Below the pieces are notes generated by a model, which was given only the letters and a program-made list of their open reading frames with translations, did not search any database and was not told the origin of the DNA. Positions 23,802 to 33,183 of a DNA stretch of 64,000 bases are shown in pieces. Positions within the stretch are counted from its first letter, which is position 1; each line of letters begins with the position of its first letter. Position numbers and translations under genes: made by a program. The DNA lies in NCBI RefSeq assembly GCF_003171675.1, contig NZ_QFZQ01000004.1, positions 124,001-188,000 of the forward strand, in the 5' to 3' direction. The DNA is from Reichenbachiella versicolor (GTDB taxonomy: Bacteria > Bacteroidota > Bacteroidia > Cytophagales > Cyclobacteriaceae).

Positions 23802-24833
23802 ATGAACGAAAAGATTACAATTAAAGAAATAGCCGCTTTAGCTCAGGTTTCTATTGGAACTGTTGATAGAGTTTTACATAATAGAGGGCGTGTTTCTAAA
23901 GAAACTAAGGAAAAGGTTGAAAAAATAGCAAAGGATTATGACTATAAATCTAATGTTAATGCTAGGAAATTAAAACTTAATAAGGCTTTTGAAATAGCTG
24001 TTTTATTACCTGAGGCTGATAGTTATTGGCAAAAACATAGAGAAGGAATTTCTAAAGCATTATCAGAATTTGACTTTTTAAATATTCTTTTTTTTGAATT
24101 CAAGCTAAATGATTCAACAACTGCTTCAATGAATCTAGCTTTGGATAAAGCACTTGATTCTAGTCCAGATGGTATGATAATTGCTCCCATATTTTTTGAT
24201 TCGAACGAATTACTACTTAGGAGAATCAAAGATGCTGAAGTGCCAGTAATATTGATAGATTCTAAAATTGAAGGTTGGGATGGGCAATTGTCTTATATAG
24301 GTCAGGATGCATTTCAAAGCGGTGTAACTGCAGCACACCTTATAGATCATGGTGCGAGTAATAATTATCATGTTGCAGTAATAAATTTTGATCAAGCGGA
24401 TGAAGTAAAAAAAACGCTTCAATCAAGGATTGCAGGTTTTGAGTCATACTTCAGTTCAATGGTTGTTAAACCGGAGATTAGGAAAATTAATATAGAAAGA
24501 GATAATAGGACGATAAGTGGGTTATTGAGTGAGCTTAGTTTAATCGAAGATGTAAGGATTTATGTTCCGAGTTCTAGAATATACCTTTTGAATGAGGCAA
24601 TAGAAGGCAAAGAGTTTACTCGAATAGTGGGCTGTGATTTGATATCTCAAAACTTTGAGATGCTAAGAGATAATAAAATTGATTTTATTATTAATCAACT
24701 ACCTTTTAACCAAGGGTATAAGGCTATAAGAACCCTTTATAAGAAATTGATTATGAATAGGGAAGTAGAAGAGTATCAATTTATGCCTATCGAAATTGTC
24801 AGTAAGTTTAATCTCGATTATTGTTCATTGTAG
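23802..24833 (+). CDS. LacI-family transcriptional regulator
   Basis: About 343 residues. The N-terminal HTH and hinge read ITIKEIAALAQVSIGTVDRV followed by LHNRGRVSKETKEKV, in the variant GTVDRVLH form instead of the classical STVSRVLN. It is followed by a periplasmic-binding-protein-like sensor domain (FEIAVLLPEADSYWQKHREG, PDGMIIAPIF, VILIDSKI). A sugar or sugar acid effector is expected. The ATG at 23802 opens directly into the HTH and is preferred over a TTG at 23784. It is divergent from the TRAP operon and precedes a TonB-dependent receptor gene, so it may control either. Cytoplasmic, probably dimeric. Confidence 0.92.
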   Translation: MNEKITIKEIAALAQVSIGTVDRVLHNRGRVSKETKEKVEKIAKDYDYKSNVNARKLKLNKAFEIAVLLPEADSYWQKHREGISKALSEFDFLNILFFEFKLNDSTTASMNLALDKALDSSPDGMIIAPIFFDSNELLLRRIKDAEVPVILIDSKIEGWDGQLSYIGQDAFQSGVTAAHLIDHGASNNYHVAVINFDQADEVKKTLQSRIAGFESYFSSMVVKPEIRKINIERDNRTISGLLSELSLIEDVRIYVPSSRIYLLNEAIEGKEFTRIVGCDLISQNFEMLRDNKIDFIINQLPFNQGYKAIRTLYKKLIMNREVEEYQFMPIEIVSKFNLDYCSL

Positions 24834-25176
24834 AAGGAAATAAAAATTCATTACAATTTTCAGTAGTTGACTGTAATAGAATACAAAGTTCAATAAACTG
24901 ATCAGAAAGATTATTCTCAAGATTAAAACTTTAAAAATGAATTCTTTATAAAGAAATGTATTCAGGTTGAAAATTGAGAAATGCTAAAGATGAAAGATAC
25001 GTATTTAAAAGCCGGCAAGGAAGTTGAGATTTGTGTTCTTAAAAGTTTTAATTATTTTGTCCAATCCGATTTTGTTTTAAATGTGTTCCGAAAGTATTAT
25101 TTCGGTGATTTTATGTTCTGTCTCCAAAAATTTCTTGTGGCCTTTAAGTAGCCTTCAATAAGCAAGGAAGTTACAT
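24834..25176. promoter_or_regulatory. Spacer before the TonB receptor gene with an inverted repeat
   Basis: 343 bases without a gene. It has one clear inverted repeat, CCGAAA-6-TTTCGG (25088-25105), 71 bases before the receptor start, the size and place of an operator. The upstream LacI protein is a candidate binder; this is inference. Confidence 0.4.
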
Positions 25177-27204
25177 ATGATTAAAAAAGTATCTACAAGT
25201 ATTATTTTCAGTGTTTTAAGTCATGCAGTTCTTTTCGCTCAAGTAAAGACTGATGTGGACTCATTGGATATTGAAAACTGGTCTTTGCAAGAAATACTTG
25301 ATTTTAGAATATACTCCGTCACAAAACAAGAGGAAAAGTTGGCAGAAGTACCATTGTCAGCATACAAACTGACACACGAAGAAATCAATCGATGGGGTAC
25401 CAGATACCTTTTTGAAACGATGGGGCGAGTTTCTGGATATTCTTTTTACAATACGGATTATTATGGTCAGCATGGGTTTATGGTCAGAGGACTACAATCG
25501 ATCTGGCGATACGGGTATAGTATAGAACTGATGCCTATCCAGGATTATGGGCATACCTTGTTTCCTCACGAATTCTTTAGTTCTGTAGAAGCAGCTCGAG
25601 GGCCTTCAGGACTTGCTTGGGGTAGCAGTGCCAATGCTGGACTAATGAACCTAAATATACGAGATGATTTGAATGGTCCAGAATTAGTGGGTAGTTATGG
25701 GAATTACAATCAATTTTCTTTATCTGCTCTGTATGGTCGAAAGTTTGAAGATGATAAAGGGGGTATGTTTTTTGGGGTGAATGAAAAAGGGCAGAATCCT
25801 GAGACTGTAGAGGATGCATTTAATCAACCAGGTAATAACTGGAAGGTCAATGGACTTTTACCTTCGTACTCTTTTATAGGTAAAGTGGAATACGAAGGGT
25901 TTAAAGCCATAGTCTATATGGAAAAAAATGATCACGTTTCTCCTCAGTTGTGGTTCGAAGACGCCTATGATAGGCGTCCTGATGGACAATGGAGACCAAA
26001 TCAGTTTGCTCAGTTATGGAAAGATATAGCCGATTCTACAGGTGCAGATCCGCATGATCAATTAGATGTTTGGTCGTATAGATTAGAATATACTTTACCA
26101 CTCAAAGGTGATAATATAGATGTATCTCTTTATCATAATCACTATGAAAAGACTTGGTATATGAATGCAGTAGGTATTGATGGACAAAGTACTAGAGACG
26201 TAGGTTTCAATGCAAACGCTAGAGCATTAGATAATAAATTAAATATCAGTTTTGGCAGTGATCTATATGGCTTGGCCAAAAATCAACTTTATTCAATCAA
26301 TGATCAGTTTGCCATCAGAAGAGGTGTTGATTGGTTCGGGAAAACTTCTGCCCCTACAAATATTAGATATCACAACTCGTTTGTCCAGTTGGATTACAAT
26401 ATTCTTCCTGAGTTAAGAGTAATAGGAGGTACTCGTTTCGATTTTCAAGATGATGGAATGTTTCAAGATTGGATGGTCTTTTACCGCGGAGGACTTATTT
26501 ACATGCGAAATGAAAATTTAGTATTTAAGTACTTTTATAATAATGCCCCTAGAAGACCTCAAGCAAATGAGAGAGGACACACATCTCCTGACGAAGAAAT
26601 ACTATCGGCTCATGAAGTAGCAGTAATTGGTAATTTAGGAGAAGTTTTCAATTTCAATGTCAACCTTTATTATCAACAGCTAGAAAATCAAATAACTAGA
26701 GATAATTCTTCCTTCAATGATTTTATTAATACGGGAGGAATGAAAACTCTTGGTATTGAGTGGGGAATTAAATCAAGGCCAATAAATAAACTCTTACTGT
26801 ATTGGAACGGTTCTACAATGAGGTCAAAAATAAATGCAGGGCAATTAGCGATTAATCCAGGGAATTCAGAAGGACGTCCATTGTTTGTTCCTAGTTTCAA
26901 CTCTTTTCTAGGAGCAGAATACCAAATTTTAGACTTATTGAGAACTAACATGGCATGGAGAGCAGTATATGGAATTCCATATCATGATCAACAGCATGAG
27001 GAACAAATTGCTTCAGCTAATTTCTTTGATCTTACTATGACTAGTCGTAAGTTCTGGAAAAAGTTGGAGGTATCTTTTGTAGCGCTCAACTTATTCAATA
27101 ATACGAAACCTTTGCCTGCATATGGTGAACATGCCAAGAATCAACCAGGTACCATTGCACCAGAAGGACTTAGATACTACTTGAAAACAAGATATACATT
27201 CTAA
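25177..27204 (+). CDS. TonB-dependent outer-membrane receptor
   Basis: 675 residues. A signal peptide (about 1-21, ending LFAQ) is followed by a short region (SLQEILDFRIYSVTKQ) and the plug domain (LTHEEINRWGTRYLFETMGRVSG, MVRG). The barrel ends in the aromatic strand LRYYLKTRYTF, as outer-membrane proteins do. It has no carboxypeptidase-like SusC domain and no SusD gene beside it, so it is a simple BtuB/CirA-sized receptor and not a Sus-type glycan importer. The ligand may be a small oligosaccharide, siderophore or cofactor. The position after the LacI gene suggests a sugar-related ligand. It is followed by rlmF after 54 bases, which is probably unrelated. Confidence 0.9.
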   Translation: MIKKVSTSIIFSVLSHAVLFAQVKTDVDSLDIENWSLQEILDFRIYSVTKQEEKLAEVPLSAYKLTHEEINRWGTRYLFETMGRVSGYSFYNTDYYGQHGFMVRGLQSIWRYGYSIELMPIQDYGHTLFPHEFFSSVEAARGPSGLAWGSSANAGLMNLNIRDDLNGPELVGSYGNYNQFSLSALYGRKFEDDKGGMFFGVNEKGQNPETVEDAFNQPGNNWKVNGLLPSYSFIGKVEYEGFKAIVYMEKNDHVSPQLWFEDAYDRRPDGQWRPNQFAQLWKDIADSTGADPHDQLDVWSYRLEYTLPLKGDNIDVSLYHNHYEKTWYMNAVGIDGQSTRDVGFNANARALDNKLNISFGSDLYGLAKNQLYSINDQFAIRRGVDWFGKTSAPTNIRYHNSFVQLDYNILPELRVIGGTRFDFQDDGMFQDWMVFYRGGLIYMRNENLVFKYFYNNAPRRPQANERGHTSPDEEILSAHEVAVIGNLGEVFNFNVNLYYQQLENQITRDNSSFNDFINTGGMKTLGIEWGIKSRPINKLLLYWNGSTMRSKINAGQLAINPGNSEGRPLFVPSFNSFLGAEYQILDLLRTNMAWRAVYGIPYHDQQHEEQIASANFFDLTMTSRKFWKKLEVSFVALNLFNNTKPLPAYGEHAKNQPGTIAPEGLRYYLKTRYTF

Positions 27205-27258
27205 TTCGTTCAGATACTTCATTATACTTTTGTCTACAGGCTGAAATAAAAGAACAAA

Positions 27259-28218
27259 GTGAAAAAGAGTATCCAAAGTCAATCAAAATTACATCCTAGG
27301 AATAAACACCAAGGAAAGTATGATTTTGATACACTTGTCAAACATACCCCCGAGTTGAGGAAGTTCCTTATTAAAAATATTATCGGAGAAGTTTCTATTG
27401 ACTTCTCCGATGCTAAGGCCGTTAAGACACTGAATAAAGCTCTATTAAAACTTCAGTATAATATCGAATACTGGGATATCCCGAATGGATATCTGTGTCC
27501 ACCAATACCGGGAAGGGCAGACTATATTCATTATATGGCAAGTTGGTTACAAAAATGTAATCTGGAAAAAATGCCTAGAAATGGAAGTATTACTTGTATT
27601 GATATCGGTGTAGGGGCCAATTTGATTTATCCAATCATTGGAGTTACTGAATATGGTTGGTCCTTTATAGGTACTGATATAGATGAGAATTCTTTAAGTT
27701 CTGCTCAAATCATAATTGATTTGAATCCTAATTTAAAAGGTCGAATAGAGCTGCGTAGGCAAAATAATGTTGATGATATTTTCAAAGGTATTTTAAGCAA
27801 GGATGATCGTATTGATCTATCCGTTTGCAATCCACCATTTCATGCGTCTGCCGAAGACGCACAATTGGGATCTAATCGTAAAGTGAGCAATTTATCGGGT
27901 AAGAAGGTAGATAGTGCTAAACTAAATTTTGGAGGGCAATCAAATGAACTCTGGTGTCAAGGCGGTGAGTTAAGATTCATTCTCGATTATATCTATCAGA
28001 GTCGAGAGTTTAGTAACTGTTGTTTTTGGTATTCTACTTTAGTATCTAAGCAAGCTAATCTCAAGAGTATTTATAGCGCTTTGAATAAGCATAAAGCAGT
28101 ACAAGTTGAGACTATACCTATGGCTCAAGGTAATAAAGTAAGTAGAATTGTTACTTGGACTTTCTTGACAGAAAAGCAACAAGAGATATGGAGAAAGATG
28201 AAATGGAACAGCAAATGA
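27259..28218 (+). CDS. rlmF: 23S rRNA (adenine-1618-N6)-methyltransferase
   Basis: 319 residues, cytoplasmic. It methylates N6 of A1618 in 23S rRNA with SAM. Recognisable features are the N-terminal LHPRNKHQGKYDFDTLVKHT, PNGYLCPPIPGRADYIHYMA, the SAM-site stretch CIDIGVGANLIYP, and the catalytic amino-methyltransferase motif CNPPFHAS (the NPPF class). Length matches E. coli RlmF (308). The start is GTG at 27259; the upstream frame is closed nearby and MKKSIQSQSKLHPRN is a normal N-terminus. No operon partner is evident. Confidence 0.95.
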   Translation: MKKSIQSQSKLHPRNKHQGKYDFDTLVKHTPELRKFLIKNIIGEVSIDFSDAKAVKTLNKALLKLQYNIEYWDIPNGYLCPPIPGRADYIHYMASWLQKCNLEKMPRNGSITCIDIGVGANLIYPIIGVTEYGWSFIGTDIDENSLSSAQIIIDLNPNLKGRIELRRQNNVDDIFKGILSKDDRIDLSVCNPPFHASAEDAQLGSNRKVSNLSGKKVDSAKLNFGGQSNELWCQGGELRFILDYIYQSREFSNCCFWYSTLVSKQANLKSIYSALNKHKAVQVETIPMAQGNKVSRIVTWTFLTEKQQEIWRKMKWNSK

Positions 28219-28430
28219 CTAAGAAAAGCTAAAAAATTAAGTCATAGGCTTGATCCTTCCCTAGTATATGAAAGGTTGGGAACTATTTGGTTTATATAGA
28301 TATTATCCTAAATTCATTAACTCTATAAAGCTTTGATATCGAGAGGGTAAGAGTTTTTGTCAAGGCAGCTTTTTAATTTTATTTTAAAAGCAGTTTTACC
28401 CTATCTGACAATGATTTTTCTTTGCTGGCT

Positions 28431-30740
28431 ATGAAAGTCTGTATTGCCGAGAAACCCAGTGTAGCCAAGGAGATTGCTAATGTAATCGGAGCAACTAATC
28501 GTCATGATGGTTACTATGAAGGTAATGGCTATCAGGTTACTTGGACATTTGGACATTTTTGTCAGCTCCTACCTCCTGAAGATTATAAACCACATTGGAA
28601 GAGATGGGATTTGAATACTCTACCTATGTTGCCAGTGCGGTTTGAAACCAAAATTATGGATGATGGCGGAGTTAAAAAGCAGTTCAAAATCATTCAAAGG
28701 TTATTAGGTAACGCTGAAACGGTCATAAACTGTGGTGATGCAGGGCAAGAAGGAGAATTGATCCAACGGTGGGTTTTGAAGCAAGCTAAGTTTGAAGGGC
28801 ATGTGCAGCGATTGTGGATTTCATCACTCACTACAGAAGCAATTAGAACAGGTTTTGAGAAGTTAAAACCAGCAGGTGAGTTTGATAACCTATACTATGC
28901 TGGTAGTTCACGAGCTATTGGAGACTGGCTACTAGGAATGAATGCGACTCGGCTTTATACGCTCAAGTATGGTGCACAGAAGCAAGTATTATCTATTGGT
29001 CGAGTTCAAACGCCGACACTTGCTATGTTGGTTAAGCGTCATTATGAAATTGAAAACTTCGTTCCCAAACCTTATTGGGAACTGATGACACTTTATAGGG
29101 ACACTAAGTTTAATAACACAGAAGGGAAGTTTTTCAATAAAGAAGATGGAGAAGCTCTGCTTAATAAAGTAAAAGGTCAAGACTTAGTCATCAAAAAAGT
29201 TGAGAAAAAGGAAGGAAAAGAATATGCTCCAAAACTCTTCGACTTGACCTCGCTTCAAGTTTATTGTAACAGTAAGTTTGGTTTGACAGCAGATGCTACG
29301 TTGAAAATCGTTCAATCATTGTACGAAATGAAAGTCGTGACTTACCCAAGAGTAGATACAACCTTCTTACCAAATGATATGTATCCAAAGATTCCTGGCA
29401 TACTGAAAGGGCTTAACAATTACTCCAGTTTTACAGGGGTATTATTAACCGGTAAGATCAGAAAGTCTACTAAAGTTTTTAACGACAATAAAGTCACTGA
29501 TCACCATGCGATAGTGCCTACGGGGGAGGAGAAATCTTTAAGTGGTGATTATTTAAAGGTTTATGACATTATCGTTAGACGGTTTCTAGCTGTTTTTTAT
29601 CCAGATTGTAAGGTAGCTAAGACGCAGGTCGATGCGGAGGTAGAAGAAGTTAAGTTTGTTGCCAGAGGAAAAGAGATTTTAGAAGAAGGATGGAGAGTTT
29701 TATTTCCTAAAGAAAAGAAAAAGACTAAGGATGATGATGAATCAAAGGAAGAAGAAGAAAATATACTTCCATCATTTGTAGAGAGAGAACAAGGACCACA
29801 TGAACCTTCGTTTGTGGAAAAGGAAACTAAGCCACCTAAGTACTATACGGAGGCGTCATTGTTAAGGGCTATGGAAACGGCGGGTAAGCAACTGGAGGAC
29901 GAAGAATTGAGTGATTTAATGAAAGCCAATGGTATAGGTAGACCTTCTACTCGAGCAAGTATCATTGAGACTTTGTTTAAACGCAAGTACACGATGCGTC
30001 GCAAAAAGCAGGTACTCCCAACACCTATGGGAATTCAGCTAATCGATACGATTCAGAATAAACTACTCAAATCAGCAGAACTTACTGGGCAATGGGAAAA
30101 GCAACTCAAAGAGATAGAGAATGGCAACTATCATGCAGGGCAATTCATTGCTAACATGAAGAAAATGGTTGATCACTTGGTCTATGAAGTAAGAATGGAA
30201 CAAGGTAAAACCATGTTGACAGCAGAACCCATTACACTCAAAAAAAAGTCAGCAAGTAAACCTGCCAAGAAAGAATTTGTAGGTTCACAATGTCCTAGAT
30301 GCCAAAAAGGACAAATCTTAAAGGGTAGTGTAGCTTATGGATGTAGCGATTGGAAAGAAGGTTGTAGTTTTAGACTACCCATATCCTTTTTGGAAAAGAA
30401 GCTTACAGAGTCTCAGTTAAAGCGCCTTATTGATAAAAAAGCTACTACTAAACTAAAAGGATTTATTCTTGAAGGGGAGAAAGTTGAAGGGATTATAAAA
30501 TTGAATGATGACTTTCAATTGACATTCGAAAATAAATCAATAGCTCCAAAGAAAACCGATAATGGAATGCCCATATGTCCTAAGTGCAAGAAAGGTACTT
30601 TGGTCAAAGGAAAGGAAGCGTATGGTTGTTCAGAATGGAAAGATGGCTGTAATTTCAGATTTACATTTGCTGATATTAAAGTGAAAGCTAATGGTCAGCC
30701 GTTAACCAAGAAGCTAGTCTTGGATATCATTTCGAAGTAA
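28431..30740 (+). CDS. topB: DNA topoisomerase III (type IA)
   Basis: 769 residues from the ATG at 28431; the three-codon extension from a TTG is unlikely. The N-terminal TOPRIM domain has VCIAEKPSVAKEI and the acidic NCGDAGQEGELI. The catalytic tyrosine is near residue 304 in VVTYPRVDTTFLP. ANGIGRPSTRASIIETL is the conserved type IA stretch. The C-terminus carries two four-cysteine zinc ribbons (CPRCQKG with YGCSDWKEGC, and CPKCKKG with YGCSEWKDGC). It relaxes and decatenates single-stranded DNA intermediates. This form with zinc ribbons is common in Bacteroidota, often as extra copies on mobile elements, but no mobile genes are seen here. Confidence 0.95.
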   Translation: MKVCIAEKPSVAKEIANVIGATNRHDGYYEGNGYQVTWTFGHFCQLLPPEDYKPHWKRWDLNTLPMLPVRFETKIMDDGGVKKQFKIIQRLLGNAETVINCGDAGQEGELIQRWVLKQAKFEGHVQRLWISSLTTEAIRTGFEKLKPAGEFDNLYYAGSSRAIGDWLLGMNATRLYTLKYGAQKQVLSIGRVQTPTLAMLVKRHYEIENFVPKPYWELMTLYRDTKFNNTEGKFFNKEDGEALLNKVKGQDLVIKKVEKKEGKEYAPKLFDLTSLQVYCNSKFGLTADATLKIVQSLYEMKVVTYPRVDTTFLPNDMYPKIPGILKGLNNYSSFTGVLLTGKIRKSTKVFNDNKVTDHHAIVPTGEEKSLSGDYLKVYDIIVRRFLAVFYPDCKVAKTQVDAEVEEVKFVARGKEILEEGWRVLFPKEKKKTKDDDESKEEEENILPSFVEREQGPHEPSFVEKETKPPKYYTEASLLRAMETAGKQLEDEELSDLMKANGIGRPSTRASIIETLFKRKYTMRRKKQVLPTPMGIQLIDTIQNKLLKSAELTGQWEKQLKEIENGNYHAGQFIANMKKMVDHLVYEVRMEQGKTMLTAEPITLKKKSASKPAKKEFVGSQCPRCQKGQILKGSVAYGCSDWKEGCSFRLPISFLEKKLTESQLKRLIDKKATTKLKGFILEGEKVEGIIKLNDDFQLTFENKSIAPKKTDNGMPICPKCKKGTLVKGKEAYGCSEWKDGCNFRFTFADIKVKANGQPLTKKLVLDIISK

Positions 30741-30840
30741 TCCAACTTTGGTAAGTTTGAGAGTTTCTATTAACTAGAAATTGATAGATGCACTTTCAAT
30801 CAATATTCACTAAACAAATTTCCATTCGTTTATGTGAAAT

Positions 30841-30873
30841 AAAAAGAAAAAAGTCTCACCAAGATGGCGAGAC
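30841..30873 (-). terminator. Orphan terminator-like hairpin on the minus strand
   Basis: The arms GTCTCACCA (30853-30861) and TGGCGAGAC (30865-30873) form a full stem only on the minus strand, where the odd pair is G-U (on the plus strand it is A-C). The T-run is also on the minus side (A-rich 30841-30852). No minus-strand gene lies upstream for more than 7 kb, so it may end an untranslated RNA or be fortuitous. Confidence 0.35.
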
Positions 30874-31164
30874 CAAATATTCACGGGATATGTGAATATA
30901 GCTGGTAAAAATATCAAGGGTGATTTTTCGAGTCCATTTCATAAAATTAAGGTCTATCAAAAATCACGGTCTACTAATTGAAATATCAATTTTTAGAGAC
31001 GCGTACCCATATTCAAAACTCAAATTAATCTATTCAATAACGTCATTGTTATGAGATATTATATGTCGAGGTTATTTCATAATGAGTTAAAATTTACTTG
31101 TTCTATTAGCTTGTATCAGAACTAAACTTTCGTATTGAAAGCCGAATTATAATAATAACGATTT

Positions 31165-31196
31165 ATATAAATATTGAACTAGTTCAATATTTATAT
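31165..31196. repeat. Perfect 32-bp palindrome
   Basis: Sixteen-base arms meet without a spacer at TTGAACTAGTTCAA; the outer parts are AT-only. It lies 155 bases before the beta-helix lipoprotein gene. Its ACTAGTTCAAT half reappears after that gene at about 32964-32974. It could be an operator or a cruciform element. Confidence 0.7.
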
Positions 31197-31350
31197 CCTA
31201 CTCAATTAATAGTATTGTTCTGTAAATGCAATTTTATATTATTTAAATCAAATATTGGTAAAATTGTTAAAGTGATGATTAAGACTTGTTATCGTAGACA
31301 GGGCTACTAAGCCTATAGTTTGAATTAAACATCATATATATAATTAACTC

Positions 31351-32829
31351 ATGAAATATTTATTTTTAAGTCTTTTTGCCTTTTTTCTATTCGCTTGCGA
31401 TGAACAACCTGCAGAAGAACCGGGTTCTGATGAATCAGATGATACTCAGGAACAAAATGATAGCGGTTCTGATAATCCAATTGGTTCTAATTTTGGGTTC
31501 ACAGCTCTAGAAGTATCCTCTGATTCAAGAACTATTTATGTTAGTAATTCAGAAGGAGATGATAAGAATGATTGTTTTACTGATGGTACTCCATGTAAAA
31601 CATTAGCTGTAGCTATGGGTAAAATGCGGGAAGGTTATCCTGATCATTTATATCTCAAAAGTGGAGATTCCTTCATAGATGAAAACCTAAATAAGGTAAC
31701 AAGTGGAAGAAGTAAGTCTGAACCTACCGTAGTGTCTTCCTACGGGGATGGTCCAAGACCAATAATAGGTGCTGCAGGTAAAGATGTTTTTTTGGCCTAT
31801 GGTCCTACATCACATTTGCAGTTTATTGGATTGCACTTTTATGCATACAAATTAGATCCCGATAATGAACAATTTGATGGTGCAACTGGTTCTTCATTTC
31901 ATTTTTTAGGTGGATTTGAAGATGTTTTATTGGAGGATAATGTGTTTGACTTTATGGAACTTAAGATTGCTTCTTGGGAAAGTGGAGGTCCAAAAGACTT
32001 TGTGCTAAGAAGAAATATTTGGACTGGCGCTTATATCAATACCTCGTCAGAACATCATAAAAAAAGACCATCTAACTTGTATGTTAGCGCAGTAGACGGA
32101 TTAGTTATCGAAGAAAACGTATTTGATTATGGAGGGTGGCATCCTACAGTGCAAGGAGCAGGAGCAAATACTCGAAATCATAATTTGTACATAGTTGATA
32201 ATAATGTAAGTAGTAGATTATTTGTTCGAAACAATATCATCACAAGAGGTTCAAGTCATGGTATACATGGCAGACCTGGAGGTACTTATGACAATAACTT
32301 TTTTGGTAGAAACTCTATACAGCTAGGAGTTGGGTATTCTAAAGTTGAAATGGTTCCAGGTGAATTTACGTTGGTCACTGATAATGTAATGAGCGAAACT
32401 GCTTCTATGTATAAGGGAACTCCCGTTTCAGAAAAAGCGAATGGAGCCATTTGGGGATTTGTTATCAGCAAGGATATAGGAAACCCAGACTATATTAAAA
32501 TAGAAAGGAATATAATAACTAAAGAAATAGGGACATGTGGAATTTGCCGATCATATTTAAAACATGGATATACTCCAGAAGATAAGGACAATGTACTTTA
32601 TGATGTTACTGTCGCAGATGAATTTGAAAACCCACATGAAGGTCCTTTTCCAGATCCAGAGAGAACTCTTGCAACATATAGCAAGACTTTAGGTCAGGAA
32701 GAGTCATTTGATGCCTTTATGAATATTGTTAAATCTCGCGCTCCTAAAACTTGGGATGATGCGTACAGCGCAGATGCGATCAATGATTATTTTAGAGAGG
32801 GCTTTGGATTAGAACAAGGTTCAAACTAA
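31351..32829 (+). CDS. Surface lipoprotein with right-handed parallel beta-helix fold
   Basis: 492 residues. The lipoprotein signal is MKYLFLSLFAFFLFAC. It is followed by an acidic linker (residues 20-45, rich in Glu, Asp and Ser), which in Bacteroidota often marks export to the cell surface. The body begins with TIYVSNSEGDDKNDC, typical of pectate-lyase-like proteins, and continues with beta-helix turns rich in Asn (LEDNVFDF, LRRNIWTGAY, IEENVFDYGG, VRNNIITRGSSHGIHGRPGG, IERNIITKE). Polysaccharide lyases and carrageenases share this fold, so glycan binding or cleavage is likely. The substrate cannot be told. It stands alone, with a palindrome upstream. Confidence 0.8.
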   Translation: MKYLFLSLFAFFLFACDEQPAEEPGSDESDDTQEQNDSGSDNPIGSNFGFTALEVSSDSRTIYVSNSEGDDKNDCFTDGTPCKTLAVAMGKMREGYPDHLYLKSGDSFIDENLNKVTSGRSKSEPTVVSSYGDGPRPIIGAAGKDVFLAYGPTSHLQFIGLHFYAYKLDPDNEQFDGATGSSFHFLGGFEDVLLEDNVFDFMELKIASWESGGPKDFVLRRNIWTGAYINTSSEHHKKRPSNLYVSAVDGLVIEENVFDYGGWHPTVQGAGANTRNHNLYIVDNNVSSRLFVRNNIITRGSSHGIHGRPGGTYDNNFFGRNSIQLGVGYSKVEMVPGEFTLVTDNVMSETASMYKGTPVSEKANGAIWGFVISKDIGNPDYIKIERNIITKEIGTCGICRSYLKHGYTPEDKDNVLYDVTVADEFENPHEGPFPDPERTLATYSKTLGQEESFDAFMNIVKSRAPKTWDDAYSADAINDYFREGFGLEQGSN

Positions 32830-33183
32830 ACAGATACTCTCTTTTTATACCTAATTAAAAATTTATTGAGGCTGTAGTTCCCCCTAAGCGAATAGAATTA
32901 TTGAAATACAAAAATATACTATTTGAATAGGAGGGTATTACGTCTCAATTCCTCCATTCTTAAACTAGTTCAATTTTTTTATTCTTCCGATTTAATATTC
33001 TTGTTAGTTAAATCAAACTATAGATTGGTTAAGTCCAAATTAGATTTGGTTTGAGATAAAACTTTTTTCCTAGAAAGAAAGGTGAGACATAAATTATTAT
33101 CTACATGAAAAGACCTAGACTTTCCATTTAGCCATAATTAATGTAAGGTTCTAAAATCCACTAATCCAAAGGTTTATACCGAT
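32830..33183. other. Intergenic region of 354 bases
   Basis: AT-rich spacer. The only notable element is TAAACTAGTTCAAT at about 32961-32974, which repeats half of the palindrome at 31165-31196. No frame or terminator is clear. Confidence 0.4.

Larger units (their letters stand above)
30741..31350. other. Gene-free region of 610 bases
   Basis: AT-rich. It contains a minus-strand terminator-like hairpin (30841-30873) and a long perfect palindrome (31165-31196), listed separately. No convincing reading frame is present on either strand. Confidence 0.6.

Noticed and set aside
25177-27204. SusC-type glycan importer.
   Set aside because: Too short at 675 residues, lacks the N-terminal carboxypeptidase-like domain, and no SusD gene is adjacent.
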